Assembly: GCF_000756715.1 (NCBI RefSeq)
Contig: NZ_CCSE01000001.1
Location: 992,001 to 1,056,000, forward strand
DNA from: Jeotgalicoccus saudimassiliensis
GTDB lineage: Bacteria; Bacillota; Bacilli; Staphylococcales; Salinicoccaceae
Direction: 5' to 3'
Length of the DNA stretch: 64,000 nt
Both the position numbers and the translations under genes were made by a program. Shown here in pieces: positions 47,449 to 55,977 of this stretch. The notes beneath the pieces were generated by a model. It was not told where the DNA came from. It saw only the letters and a program-made list of their open reading frames with translations, and searched no databases. Within the stretch, counting starts at the first letter, position 1. Each line of letters opens with the position of its first letter.

Positions 47449-49002
47449 TTAATTTCTGTCCGGATAGTCATAGCCTTCTTCATTTCTTCTTGGATATTCA
47501 TCCACCCAGAAGTTGTGATCTTTAAATTCATCGCGAGTCGGCTCAAAGACAATCTCGTCAATTTTGCCCTGCTTCTGCAGTTTATACTGACGCTCGTAAT
47601 CTCTGAATGCTTTGAGTGCCGGTTTTTGCAGGATGAGTATCGCGATAACGTTAATCCACGCCATCAGTCCTACACCGAGGTCACCCATCTGCCATGCGAG
47701 GTCTGCTGTTGAAACCGTACCGTAGAACGCTGAACCGATTAATACAATCCCAAGTACAATTTTCAGCCACGGCATTCTGCCTTTAAGCATATATACCAGA
47801 TTCGTCTCTGCTATATAGTAATACGCGAGCATCGTCGTATAACAGAAGAACAGAAGCGCGAATGCGATGAAGTATGAACCGAATCCAATAAAGCCTTCCT
47901 GGAAGTTATCCATGCCGTGGAACGCGCTGTCGATACCAGCTTGAGTAAATGTAACCGTACCGGAAACATCTTTCTCGCCTTCAGCGTTCGTCTGATACAC
48001 ACCGTTATCTATAATGAGTCCGCCGTCGCCGTCAGACACGTTATACATACCTGTCATTAAAATCATCAGTGCTGTTGCTGTACATACGAATAAAGTATCG
48101 ACGTATACAGAGAATGACTGAACAAGACCCTGTTTCGCCGGGTGAGATACTTCAGCAGCACCTGCTGCGTGAGCGCCTGTACCCTGACCTGCTTCGTTTG
48201 AGTACAATCCGCGTTTGACACCGATCATAATCATGGCACCAACTGTACCTGCGAACTGCTGTTCAAGACCGAATGCACTTCTGAAGATTAAACCGAATAA
48301 AGCCGGTACTTCTGAAATGTTCATAATTACGATTGTTACCGCCACGATGATATATGCAATTGCCATAAACGGCACTGCTGCTGTCGCAACGTTTGCAATT
48401 GAACGGATACCGCCGAAAATAACTACTGCCAGAATGACGATTAAGAATACACCAATCATCCAGCCATCAAGCATCGGCAGTGCGTTTGTTGCTGCACTTG
48501 AAATTGAGTTGGACTGAATACCTGGAAGTAACAGACCGCACGCAAGTACTGTTACTACTGCGAAAAGCAAAGCGTAGTACTTACCAAACGTTCCACCGAT
48601 CCCCTTTTCGATGTAGTACGCCGGCCCCCCGCGGTACTGTCCATCCTCTTTCTGTTTGTAAATCTGTGCCAGTGTCGACTCTACGAATGCACTGCCTGCA
48701 CCAAGGAAGGCGATGAGCCACATCCAGAATACTGCACCTGGACCCCCGATAAAGATTGCCGTAGAAACACCGACGATGTTACCTGTTCCAACACGCCCTG
48801 CCAATGATACAGCAATTGCCTGGAAACTTGAAATTCCATCAGCTGATTTCCCGCCTTTAAACATTAAACGGACCATGTCGACTATGTATCGCACCTGAAA
48901 CAATCTCATGCGAATTGAGAAGTACAACCCTGTGACAACGAGAAGTATGACGAGTGCCGCACTCCAGACGATGTCGTTAAAAAACGTTACAACTGTCTCC
49001 AT
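47449..49002 (-). CDS. alsT: AGCS-family sodium:alanine/glycine symporter
   Basis: Imports small neutral amino acids with Na+ (or H+). The 518-residue protein has about ten to eleven TM segments and the family signature in AGRVGTGNIVGVSTAIFIGGPGAVFWMW near residue 68, plus SNEAGQGTGAHAAGAAE near 273. The frame extends to 49047, but the ATG at 49002 with AAAGGGGA upstream is the likely start. The promoter and a consensus cre site lie upstream, suggesting CcpA control. In B. subtilis AlsT has been linked to glutamine uptake, so the substrate is uncertain. Confidence 0.93.
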   Translation of the reverse strand: METVVTFFNDIVWSAALVILLVVTGLYFSIRMRLFQVRYIVDMVRLMFKGGKSADGISSFQAIAVSLAGRVGTGNIVGVSTAIFIGGPGAVFWMWLIAFLGAGSAFVESTLAQIYKQKEDGQYRGGPAYYIEKGIGGTFGKYYALLFAVVTVLACGLLLPGIQSNSISSAATNALPMLDGWMIGVFLIVILAVVIFGGIRSIANVATAAVPFMAIAYIIVAVTIVIMNISEVPALFGLIFRSAFGLEQQFAGTVGAMIMIGVKRGLYSNEAGQGTGAHAAGAAEVSHPAKQGLVQSFSVYVDTLFVCTATALMILMTGMYNVSDGDGGLIIDNGVYQTNAEGEKDVSGTVTFTQAGIDSAFHGMDNFQEGFIGFGSYFIAFALLFFCYTTMLAYYYIAETNLVYMLKGRMPWLKIVLGIVLIGSAFYGTVSTADLAWQMGDLGVGLMAWINVIAILILQKPALKAFRDYERQYKLQKQGKIDEIVFEPTRDEFKDHNFWVDEYPRRNEEGYDYPDRN

Positions 49003-49050
49003 TAAATGATTCCCCTTTGTTTTCTTTATATAATAAGAAATTACCACTCA

Positions 49051-49079
49051 AATATAGTCTATTTATATATCCTTGTCCA
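49051..49079 (-). promoter_or_regulatory. AGCS symporter gene promoter
   Basis: TGGACA (49074-49079), a 17-base spacer and TATATT (49051-49056) on the minus strand, about 50 bases upstream of the start codon. Confidence 0.65.
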
Positions 49080-49095
49080 TACTTTTTTGTAAATA

Positions 49096-49109
49096 TGTTA
49101 ACGCTTACA
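49096..49109. promoter_or_regulatory. Consensus CcpA cre site
   Basis: TGTAAGCGTTAACA on the minus strand fits the cre consensus TGWAARCGYTWNCW at every position. It lies 16 bases upstream of the -35 of the AGCS gene, a position from which CcpA may activate or repress. Confidence 0.7.
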
Positions 49110-49164
49110 AAACCGCCGTATCAGCTTTATCGGCTATAACCGTTGGGGTGTAAAGGCTCAGGGA

Positions 49165-49198
49165 ATTAAAAACACCTTATCCAGTTAATGGATAAGGC
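49165..49198 (-). terminator. Terminator of the YhfC-type protease gene
   Basis: CCTTATCC/GGATAAGG with a seven-base loop, then TGTTTTTAA on the minus strand, about 60 bases past the stop. Confidence 0.8.
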
Positions 49199-49257
49199 TG
49201 AATTATCAGTATATTTATTTGAGTGTGTGATTTAGTGAACTTTTGTGTCAATATACT

Positions 49258-50040
49258 CTACAGTGAATAAACACTTTTTCTGTAGTACTTGACGAGGCGC
49301 ACTGCTATCGAAATTATTACTGCACTCATCACGATAAAACCTGAATACATTAAGTACATATTCGTGAGGAGACCTGCCTGCATCATCGCCGCCGTCGTAT
49401 TTGCGAGCGCGTGCAGAAGAATCGCTGCCGGGAAAAGCCACCATCTGCCTTTCATCATTACGGATGCGAACACGATAATTGACAGTCCGATGTGCAGACT
49501 GATTGCGAGAATCCGTTCAGCGATTGCGATTGCGTACATGTACCAGGGCTGGCTCGCGATTATGTCCTCCTGTGCGACGGGGAGCGAGCTGAGTGCGTCC
49601 GATCCTGAATTTATGAGGATTGACAGGATGATTCCATTTAACATGCCGAGACCGACGACTGCAAACGCTTCGATGCCGCCGTGGCCGATGCCGTATGATA
49701 CGGCGCTGTCGATATCCTTGTAACGCCTTTTCGTGAGGAGGAAGGCAAGCAGGCGGCCGGTCTCTTCAAAAATCCCGGCGGCAAATATGCCGTACAGTAC
49801 GTAGAGCCACGGTGATTGGCTGATCAATGCAATTGTACCGTCCGGTTCCGGCTGCAGCACTAAAACATGCATAATCTGTTCAAGTACCAGCGCGAACAGG
49901 ATAAACACCGCGATTCCCAGTAGCAGCGGTAGCCATCTGATTTTGAATTTACGTCTTAATATCAATATAAAAATAAACGGCAGCAGCACCGCTGCGATGC
50001 CCGTTACTGCCATAATTATAATTTCCGACTGTGAAATCAT
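49258..50040 (-). CDS. YhfC-family glutamic-type intramembrane protease
   Basis: A 260-residue membrane protein with about seven to eight TM segments. The motif GIFEETGR (E92, E93, R96) and GIGHGGIEAF (H120, E124) match the YhfC family, distantly related to PrsW and CAAX (Abi) intramembrane proteases. Such proteins may cleave anti-sigma factors or process peptides; no substrate is nearby. It has its own terminator, and a hairpin array lies upstream. Membership is fairly sure; activity is unproven. Confidence 0.82.
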   Translation of the reverse strand: MISQSEIIIMAVTGIAAVLLPFIFILILRRKFKIRWLPLLLGIAVFILFALVLEQIMHVLVLQPEPDGTIALISQSPWLYVLYGIFAAGIFEETGRLLAFLLTKRRYKDIDSAVSYGIGHGGIEAFAVVGLGMLNGIILSILINSGSDALSSLPVAQEDIIASQPWYMYAIAIAERILAISLHIGLSIIVFASVMMKGRWWLFPAAILLHALANTTAAMMQAGLLTNMYLMYSGFIVMSAVIISIAVRLVKYYRKSVYSL

Positions 50041-50116
50041 AGTTTACACGTCCTTTTTGTTAATATTGTATCGGTAAATTGGGAGCGGGGCAATGGTGCT
50101 ATTAGCAAACGAAAAA

Positions 50117-50279
50117 CTCATCTGCCAGTAAGACGTTGTCACAGGACGATGAACCTGTTTCTTCTGCTTGCAAGATGGTCTTACAGGTCAATGAGTATAC
50201 TTCTTCTGCTTGTAAGACGTTGTCACGGGCAGATGAGTCTACTTCAATTGCCAGTAAGACGTTGTCACGGGCAGATGAG
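50117..50279. repeat. Tandem hairpin array E: four 42-bp units
   Basis: Units begin at 50122, 50164, 50206 and 50248, exactly 42 bp apart. The typical unit carries CTGCCAGTAAGACGTTGTCA and CGGGCAGATGAG. The array opens with CTCATCTGCC and closes with GGCAGATGAG, a perfect 10-bp inverted pair. Within units GAC GTT GTC pairs, and in unit 2 AAGA TGG TCTT replaces it, keeping complementarity. It lies just past the NERD gene stop and upstream of the YhfC-type gene. No terminator is visible for the NERD gene, so the array itself may end its transcript. Confidence 0.8.
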
Positions 50280-50290
50280 CATATAATCTG

Positions 50291-51283
50291 CTAGTTGCTG
50301 TTAGTAATTTTATCCTTATACCTGTTTAATATCTCATGAACCTGATACGCTTCGTCAAAATCACGATATCGAAATTCATAGTATGTCCATTTGCCTTTAG
50401 TAATCTGATTACAGTATTTATTTAATAATCGGAACACAGTCCGTTCACTGACTTTGTAATCGATAAACTCCATAAACCGCTGCTTCGTTAATTTATCATT
50501 TAAAAACAGTGATTTATAATCACTAATCGCTCTAAGTACATGCGTTTCTTTCTTCTCGGTCTTCCCGCATTTTTGACATGTCATATAAAAGTGATTCGTT
50601 TCCAATTCAAATCTCCCGCAGCCGCCGCAGTACAGTCCTTTTCGCAGCGAATCAAAATCGGCGGATTTGTCGAGAAATGGATTGGGAATGATGTGCTGGC
50701 GGATTACTTCAGCAATGTTTTCTGCGACGCGGCCGGCATACATATTTTTGAATTGCATGAGGTAATTGCGCAAGCCGGCCCGCATGACGATATTGTTCCA
50801 GAGCTCTTCGTCCGAACTTTGCAAACGGAACTCGATATTTGGAAATATGATCTTCCCGGAAATATCGAACGCGCCCCTCACCTCGTAGCGCATCTTGACC
50901 AGCCTGCCGATGGCCCGGCGCAATTGGGACAGCGCGTCTTCGGAGACTTCGGATTTTCCTATAAACCATTTGCCTGCTTCGTACCGGTAAAGCCCGGAGT
51001 AGTTTTTAATCTCGTTAACGACAATCCCGTCATCGTTGACAATTAAACAATCGTATTGTACAGTCTTCCCGTCAATCCGCAGATAAATATCGCGGAATAC
51101 GAACACCGAACTGTGGCCTGCTTCGTCAAACACCCGGTCGTATTCGCACTCCCCTGCAAATCCTTTCTCCTGGACAGTCAGACTTTTCGCGTCCTGTCCA
51201 GATAGAACAATCCGTTTCTTCAACGCACGGTAATACGCTAATTCTCCGCCAATAAATCTTTCATTCAGTATCATGAATTTCAT
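50291..51283 (-). CDS. NERD-domain protein with C4 zinc ribbon
   Basis: A 330-residue soluble protein. The N-terminal part (about 38-155) is a NERD nuclease-related domain: GECEYDRVFDE, then YDCLIVNDDGIVVNEIKNYSG, where the D...E-x-K pattern matches the restriction-endonuclease-like core. A zinc ribbon follows near residues 218-240 (CGGC...CQKC). The C-terminus is helical and may be a winged helix. NERD proteins occur near DNA-processing and defence genes, but their role is undefined. Here it stands alone, so neither repair nor defence can be assigned. Confidence 0.8.
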   Translation of the reverse strand: MKFMILNERFIGGELAYYRALKKRIVLSGQDAKSLTVQEKGFAGECEYDRVFDEAGHSSVFVFRDIYLRIDGKTVQYDCLIVNDDGIVVNEIKNYSGLYRYEAGKWFIGKSEVSEDALSQLRRAIGRLVKMRYEVRGAFDISGKIIFPNIEFRLQSSDEELWNNIVMRAGLRNYLMQFKNMYAGRVAENIAEVIRQHIIPNPFLDKSADFDSLRKGLYCGGCGRFELETNHFYMTCQKCGKTEKKETHVLRAISDYKSLFLNDKLTKQRFMEFIDYKVSERTVFRLLNKYCNQITKGKWTYYEFRYRDFDEAYQVHEILNRYKDKITNSN

Positions 51284-51411
51284 CCTCCCTAAAATAGCTC
51301 TTTACCTATATATAGGGAAAAACGGCGTTTTATTTTTTTATCGTACAGGTTAATTTAATTATTTAACAAAACGAAAATAAATGGAAAAATTTCCCGAACC
51401 CCCCAAAAAAC

Positions 51412-51444
51412 AAAAAAGGCACCCAACTCTATGGGTGCCCTTTT
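51412..51444 (-). terminator. infC-rpmI-rplT terminator
   Basis: GGCACCCA/TGGGTGCC with a six-base loop and six T on the minus strand, about ten bases past rplT. Confidence 0.92.
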
Positions 51445-51453
51445 AAGTACTTC

Positions 51454-51813
51454 TTATTTGTCTAAAGCTTTTTTAGCCTGGTCTACGATTTGACCGAAAG
51501 CAGCGTCGTCAGCGATAGCAATTTCAGAAAGCATTTTTCTGTTGATATCGATTCCTGCAACTTTAAGTCCGTTCATCAGACGGCTGTAGCTGATGTCGTG
51601 CTGACGTGCAGCAGCGTTGATACGTGAGATCCATAATTTACGGAATTCACGTTTCTTCTGTTTGCGGTCACGGTATGCGTACTGACCTGATTTCATTACA
51701 GCCTGTTTAGCTGTTCTATATAAAGTGCTCTTCGCACCAAAATAACCTTTTGCCTGTTTTAATACTTTTTTACGTCTCTTACGAGATGTTAATCCATTTT
51801 TTACGCGAGCCAT
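51454..51813 (-). CDS. rplT: 50S ribosomal protein L20
   Basis: An early-assembly protein of the large subunit that in B. subtilis also represses its own operon by binding the leader RNA. The 119-residue protein has [19 protein letters not shown] at the basic N-terminus and [20 protein letters not shown] near residue 60. It is last in infC-rpmI-rplT. Confidence 0.98.
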   Translation of the reverse strand: MARVKNGLTSRKRRKKVLKQAKGYFGAKSTLYRTAKQAVMKSGQYAYRDRKQKKREFRKLWISRINAAARQHDISYSRLMNGLKVAGIDINRKMLSEIAIADDAAFGQIVDQAKKALDK

Positions 51814-51833
51814 TTCTAACTCCTCCTTTTATA

Positions 51834-52037
51834 TTATTTAGCAGCTTTAGCTAATAAGTGAACTAATCTTTTTGCATCTGATTTGGCAACTAAAGCAGAT
51901 CCTCTTAACTGACGTTTCTGTTTAGTTGTTTTGTTAGCGAATAAGTGGCTTGTGAACGCTTGTGAGCGTTTGAATTTGCCTGTACCAGTTTTTTTAACAC
52001 GTTTAGCATAACCTTTATGCGTCTTCATTTTTGGCAT
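51834..52037 (-). CDS. rpmI: 50S ribosomal protein L35
   Basis: A 67-residue basic ribosomal protein with the family start [20 protein letters not shown] and the segment [25 protein letters not shown] precedes the ATG. It sits between infC and rplT with gaps of about 20 bases. Confidence 0.97.
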   Translation of the reverse strand: MPKMKTHKGYAKRVKKTGTGKFKRSQAFTSHLFANKTTKQKRQLRGSALVAKSDAKRLVHLLAKAAK

Positions 52038-52060
52038 GATTAATTCCTCCGATTAATTAA

Positions 52061-52582
52061 TTATTTTTTCTCTGCAAATGGTGCAACGACTAAGAACATG
52101 GAACGTCCTTCCATCTTCGGTCTCTGTTCGATCTGGCCATCTTCCTTAAGTGCTTCAGCGAAACGCTCAAGTACTTTACGTCCGATATCTTTGTGCGTGA
52201 TTGCACGGCCTTTGAATCGAATGGAAACTTTTACCTTGTCTTCTTTAGCAAGGAATTTTTTTGCGTGACCTAACTTAGTGTTAAAGTCATGCTCTTCGAT
52301 TGTCGGTGACAAACGAATCTCTTTAAGGTTAATAACCTTTTGTTTCTTACGAGCCTCTTTGTCTTTCTTCTGCTGCTCGTACTTAAACTTACCGTAATCC
52401 ATAATACGTGCAACAGGCGGTTTAGCGTTTGGTGCAACAAGTACAACATCCAGGTTGGCGTTTTCAGCCATCTCGATTGCTTCTCTAGTTGCTTTAATAC
52501 CCAGCTGTGAACCATCTTCTCCGATTAAACGAACTTCTTTTGCGCGAATACGATTATTGATCAATGTCTGATCTTTAGCTAT
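52061..52582 (-). CDS. infC: Translation initiation factor IF-3, probable AUA start
   Basis: Binds the 30S subunit and checks start-codon pairing. The protein has IF3-N ([20 protein letters not shown]) and IF3-C ([16 protein letters not shown]) domains and 173 residues. The only conventional start in range is a GTG at 52591, but its first base overlaps the GGAGG ribosome site. An ATA at 52582 lies exactly eight bases after GGAGG and gives the usual length. Non-AUG starts (AUU, AUA, AUC) are known for infC and allow autoregulation, so the ATA is chosen. Confidence 0.9.
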   Translation of the reverse strand: MAKDQTLINNRIRAKEVRLIGEDGSQLGIKATREAIEMAENANLDVVLVAPNAKPPVARIMDYGKFKYEQQKKDKEARKKQKVINLKEIRLSPTIEEHDFNTKLGHAKKFLAKEDKVKVSIRFKGRAITHKDIGRKVLERFAEALKEDGQIEQRPKMEGRSMFLVVAPFAEKK

Positions 52583-52591
52583 GTTTAGCAC

Positions 52592-52757
52592 CTCCAGAAA
52601 TATTTAACGAACAAAAAAGGCGGGAGCATTACTGCACCCGCCTTAGAAGTTGCAGGCCCAATAGTTACTGAGCCTGCATTTCCCAATTTACCCGGTCACC
52701 ACTAAAAGCGTTTGCGGGCGTGAAGCGGGAGCTTCAACTTGTCCGTTTCTTTCAACT
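52592..52757 (-). promoter_or_regulatory. infC leader, L20-type autogenous attenuator
   Basis: A leader of about 165 bases with a strong terminator, GGCGGGTGCA/TGCTCCCGCC plus TTTTTT (52613-52643), just before the infC ribosome site. Upstream complementary segments (GCAGGCTCAG/CTGGGCCTGC type around 52655-52680) could form an alternative fold. This matches the layout of the Bacillus L20 leader, where L20 binding promotes termination. Confidence 0.8.
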
Positions 52758-52763
52758 CTTAAT

Positions 52764-52792
52764 ACTATACAGCACTAAATATCATTTGTCAA
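52764..52792 (-). promoter_or_regulatory. infC operon promoter
   Basis: TTGACA (52787-52792), a 17-base spacer and TATAGT (52764-52769) on the minus strand, right after the thrS stop. Confidence 0.8.
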
Positions 52793-52794
52793 AC

Positions 52795-54726
52795 TTATTT
52801 CTTTAATCTTATTTCGTCGATTAACTGGTACAGGAAGTCTTCCTTGTCGAAGCTCTCCTGTTTTTCTTCGCCGTACTTGCGGACGTTAACGAGCGATTCG
52901 TCTTTTTCTTTATCGCCGACAACGATCTGATACGGTATTTTCTTCATTTGAGCTTCGCGGATCTTGTAGCCCATCTTCTCGTTGCGGTCATCGATATGAA
53001 CGCGGATGCCCTGGCTCTTCATTTCGTCGTGAATTTCACGCGCGTAATCGTAGTGCAGGTCAAGATTTACCGGAATAATTTCCACCTGATTCGGTGCAAG
53101 CCATAACGGGAAGTTGCCTTTGTATTCTTCAGTCAGGAATGCAACAAAGCGTTCCATCGTCGACACGACACCGCGGTGAATAACAACCGGACGGTGTTCT
53201 TCGCCGTCTTTACCGATGTAAGTTAAGTCGAAGCGTTCAGGTAACAGGAAGTCGAGCTGTACTGTCGATAAAGTTTCTTCTTTACCAAGTGCAGTTTTCA
53301 CCTGGACGTCCAGTTTCGGTCCGTAGAATGCCGCTTCGCCTTCTTCTTCAACATACTCAAGGCCCATTTCATCAACGGCTTCTTTCAGCATGTTTTCAGC
53401 GCGCTGCCACATTTCATCGTCATCGAAATACTTCTCTTTGTCTTCCGGATCGCGGTAGCTTAAACGGAATGAGTAGTCTTCGAGTCCGAAGTCTTTATAC
53501 ACTTCCTGGATCAGTTCCACTACGCGGATAAACTCCTCTTTAATCTGATCCGGACGCACGAATACGTGTGCATCGTTTAACACCATGCCGCGTACGCGCT
53601 GCAGGCCGCTCACGGCACCGCTCGCCTCGTAACGGTGCATCGTGCCGAGTTCCGCGATACGGATCGGTAGCTCACGGTATGAGTGGCGTTCGTTTTTGTA
53701 GATCATCATATGGTGCGGGCAGTTCATCGGGCGAAGCACTAATTCCTCATTACCCATTTCCATCGGCGGGAACATGTCGTCCTGATAGTGTTCCCAGTGG
53801 CCGCTTGTTTTGTACAGGTTCGTGTTGGCCATAATCGGCGTATACACGTGGTCGTATCCGAGTGAAATTTCTTTATCTACTATATAACGTTCGATTTCGC
53901 GGCGGATTGTCGCACCGTTCGGCAGCCACAACGGCAGACCTGCACCGATCAGCTGGTTGTTTTCAAAGAGTTTCATCTCTTTACCGATCTTGCGGTGGTC
54001 GCGTTCGCGGCGCTCTTCAAGGAGCTGCATGTGGGCAGCAAGCTCTTTTTTATCGAAGAATGCAGTACCGTAAATACGCTGAAGCATCTTGTTGTCAGAG
54101 TTACCGCGCCAGTATGCGCCTGCTGTTGATAACAGTTTGAAAACTTTAATCTTCGAAGTTCTCGGCACGTGGACACCGCGGCACAGGTCTGTAAATTCAC
54201 CCTGCGAATAAACAGTCACCTGCTCGTCTGCCGGAATCGCATCGATTAATTCCTGTTTGTACGGGTCGTCTGCGAATAATTCCTTCGCTTCATCGCGTGA
54301 CAGGACGCGGCGCTCGATCGCAACGTTCTCATCGACGATGCGTTTCATTTCTTTTTCTATTTTAGCGAAATCTTCAGAAGAGATGCTCTCGTCCATATCA
54401 AAGTCGTAGTAGAATCCTTCTTCGATTACCGGACCGACACCGAAGTGCACTTTGCCGTACAGACGTTTTAACGCCTGGGCCATTAAGTGTGCTGTCGAGT
54501 GGCGCAGAATTTCGATCGCTTCTTCGCTTTTATTTGTAATTAATTCCACTTCGCTGTCAGTTTCAAGCGGACGTGTCAGGTCGTAGTACTCCCCGTCCAC
54601 TTTTGCAGCAAGTGATGCTTTTTTAAGTCCCGGGCTGATTGAGCCTGCGATTTCTTCCGGCGTTACACCGAAATCAAATTCTTTTACGTTCCCGTCCGGG
54701 AATCTTACTTCGATTTTTTCAACCAT
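52795..54726 (-). CDS. thrS: Threonyl-tRNA synthetase
   Basis: A class II synthetase for tRNA-Thr. From the ATG at 54726 it has 643 residues: TGS domain (1-60), the N2 editing domain with [16 protein letters not shown] near 73, and the catalytic core with zinc ligands in [11 protein letters not shown] near 335 and in the later [13 protein letters not shown]. The anticodon domain follows from about 540. An in-frame ATG at 54750 lies upstream of the ribosome site AGAGGA and is not favoured. A T-box leader controls it. Confidence 0.97.
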   Translation of the reverse strand: MVEKIEVRFPDGNVKEFDFGVTPEEIAGSISPGLKKASLAAKVDGEYYDLTRPLETDSEVELITNKSEEAIEILRHSTAHLMAQALKRLYGKVHFGVGPVIEEGFYYDFDMDESISSEDFAKIEKEMKRIVDENVAIERRVLSRDEAKELFADDPYKQELIDAIPADEQVTVYSQGEFTDLCRGVHVPRTSKIKVFKLLSTAGAYWRGNSDNKMLQRIYGTAFFDKKELAAHMQLLEERRERDHRKIGKEMKLFENNQLIGAGLPLWLPNGATIRREIERYIVDKEISLGYDHVYTPIMANTNLYKTSGHWEHYQDDMFPPMEMGNEELVLRPMNCPHHMMIYKNERHSYRELPIRIAELGTMHRYEASGAVSGLQRVRGMVLNDAHVFVRPDQIKEEFIRVVELIQEVYKDFGLEDYSFRLSYRDPEDKEKYFDDDEMWQRAENMLKEAVDEMGLEYVEEEGEAAFYGPKLDVQVKTALGKEETLSTVQLDFLLPERFDLTYIGKDGEEHRPVVIHRGVVSTMERFVAFLTEEYKGNFPLWLAPNQVEIIPVNLDLHYDYAREIHDEMKSQGIRVHIDDRNEKMGYKIREAQMKKIPYQIVVGDKEKDESLVNVRKYGEEKQESFDKEDFLYQLIDEIRLKK

Positions 54727-54769
54727 GCTGAACATCCTCTCAGTTTCCAATATTTTGTAACAATAAATA

Positions 54770-55012
54770 AAAATAAAAAGCCGTCCCTATTAATTAAAAT
54801 AGGGGCGACTTTACCGCGGTACCACCCTGATTTACACAGAAATGTTCCGTGTCTCAAGTTTGGAGATATCGGTCCATCCGGCTTTCGATTAGGAAAGCAT
54901 CCGTCATCAGGTAGTAACAATCCGCGGTTTATATGCATGTCTCAGCAAATCATGCACTCTCTTAAATAAACTTTTAGAAATTGTCTTGTCCATTGGATTA
55001 TTAATGAAATAT
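54770..55012 (-). promoter_or_regulatory. T-box riboswitch, threonine specific (thrS leader)
   Basis: The T-box core AGGGTGGTACCGCGG is at 54814-54828. The terminator CGCCCCTATT/AATAGGGACG with a T-run is at 54778-54812. The likely specifier is ACT (54913-54915), followed by ACCTGAT as in the Phe leader; ACT is a Thr codon. Confidence 0.93.
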
Positions 55013-55018
55013 AGCTTT

Positions 55019-55047
55019 ATAGTACACGAACATTTACACAAAATCAA
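55019..55047 (-). promoter_or_regulatory. thrS promoter
   Basis: TTGATT (55042-55047), a 17-base spacer and TACTAT (55019-55024) on the minus strand, just after the dnaI stop. Confidence 0.65.
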
Positions 55048-55048
55048 G

Positions 55049-55969
55049 TTATGAATTCCTGAGATTGTCGCCTGTCAGCTGCACTTCTTCGCACAACGCA
55101 CGGATTCTTTCGATCATACGGAGTGCTTTCGTTTCCTCTTTGCCGTTCGTTTTCGTATAACTGTATCGGCCCTTCAGTTCGTTAATTGCAAAGTTTGAAC
55201 TGATAAACGTCGGCAGCTGCTCGACCATACGGTAGTTTAGAATACTCGTAATGACTTCGTCCCTGCTCCACGCGGTGACGTCCTCGGCACCGAGGTCGTC
55301 GAGAATCAGCACTTCCGCGTTCCGGATTGCATCGTAGCGCTCGTTCGTCGTGCCGTCGTTAAATCCGGATTTTAAGTCGCGGAATATTTCGGGCACGTAG
55401 ATCATCATCGATGAAATTGACTTCTCTTTTAATTCGTTGGCAATACAGCCGAGAATATACGATTTACCGATTCCGAATTCACCGTAAATATACAGCCCGC
55501 GGAAGTCTTCCCCGCGCGCAATTTTACCGGCTTTCTGAATGGCATTTTTTAAAATGTCCCTTCTGTCTTCGTTCAGGAAAATCGTGTCGAACGTCGCCTC
55601 GCGCACGTCGCGCGGAATGTGGAAGCTCTGAATGAGGCTTTCGCGTTTTAGGAATTCTTCATGTTTTGCTTTAATCGGACATTTCGAATAGATCATGTTA
55701 AAGCGTCCCTGGCGGATTTCAATATTAATTATGAAACCGTCCGGATGGCTCAGGCATTTGCCCTCGCCCGCCGATTCGCATTCCGCCGGCTGGTTGATAT
55801 AATGTTTTAAAATCATCAGATCGTTTTGAATCATCGAGCGGGTAACTTCACCTTCGTGCGCTTCCATAAACGCTTTCATCTTCGGATGACTGATAATCTC
55901 GTTATAAATACGTTCGTTGTTTTCCCTGATTCGTTCGTTATTTTTAACGAAACTGCTTATCGGTTCCAT
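55049..55969 (-). CDS. dnaI: Primosomal protein DnaI (helicase loader)
   Basis: An AAA+ ATPase that loads the replicative helicase with DnaB and DnaD. The 306-residue protein has an N-terminal helicase-binding domain with a likely zinc site (C83, C88 region and CPIKAKH), Walker A GEFGIGKSY near residue 165 and Walker B VLILDDLGAED near 225. It follows dnaB with an eight-base gap. Confidence 0.95.
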   Translation of the reverse strand: MEPISSFVKNNERIRENNERIYNEIISHPKMKAFMEAHEGEVTRSMIQNDLMILKHYINQPAECESAGEGKCLSHPDGFIINIEIRQGRFNMIYSKCPIKAKHEEFLKRESLIQSFHIPRDVREATFDTIFLNEDRRDILKNAIQKAGKIARGEDFRGLYIYGEFGIGKSYILGCIANELKEKSISSMMIYVPEIFRDLKSGFNDGTTNERYDAIRNAEVLILDDLGAEDVTAWSRDEVITSILNYRMVEQLPTFISSNFAINELKGRYSYTKTNGKEETKALRMIERIRALCEEVQLTGDNLRNS

Positions 55970-55977
55970 CGCCTCAC

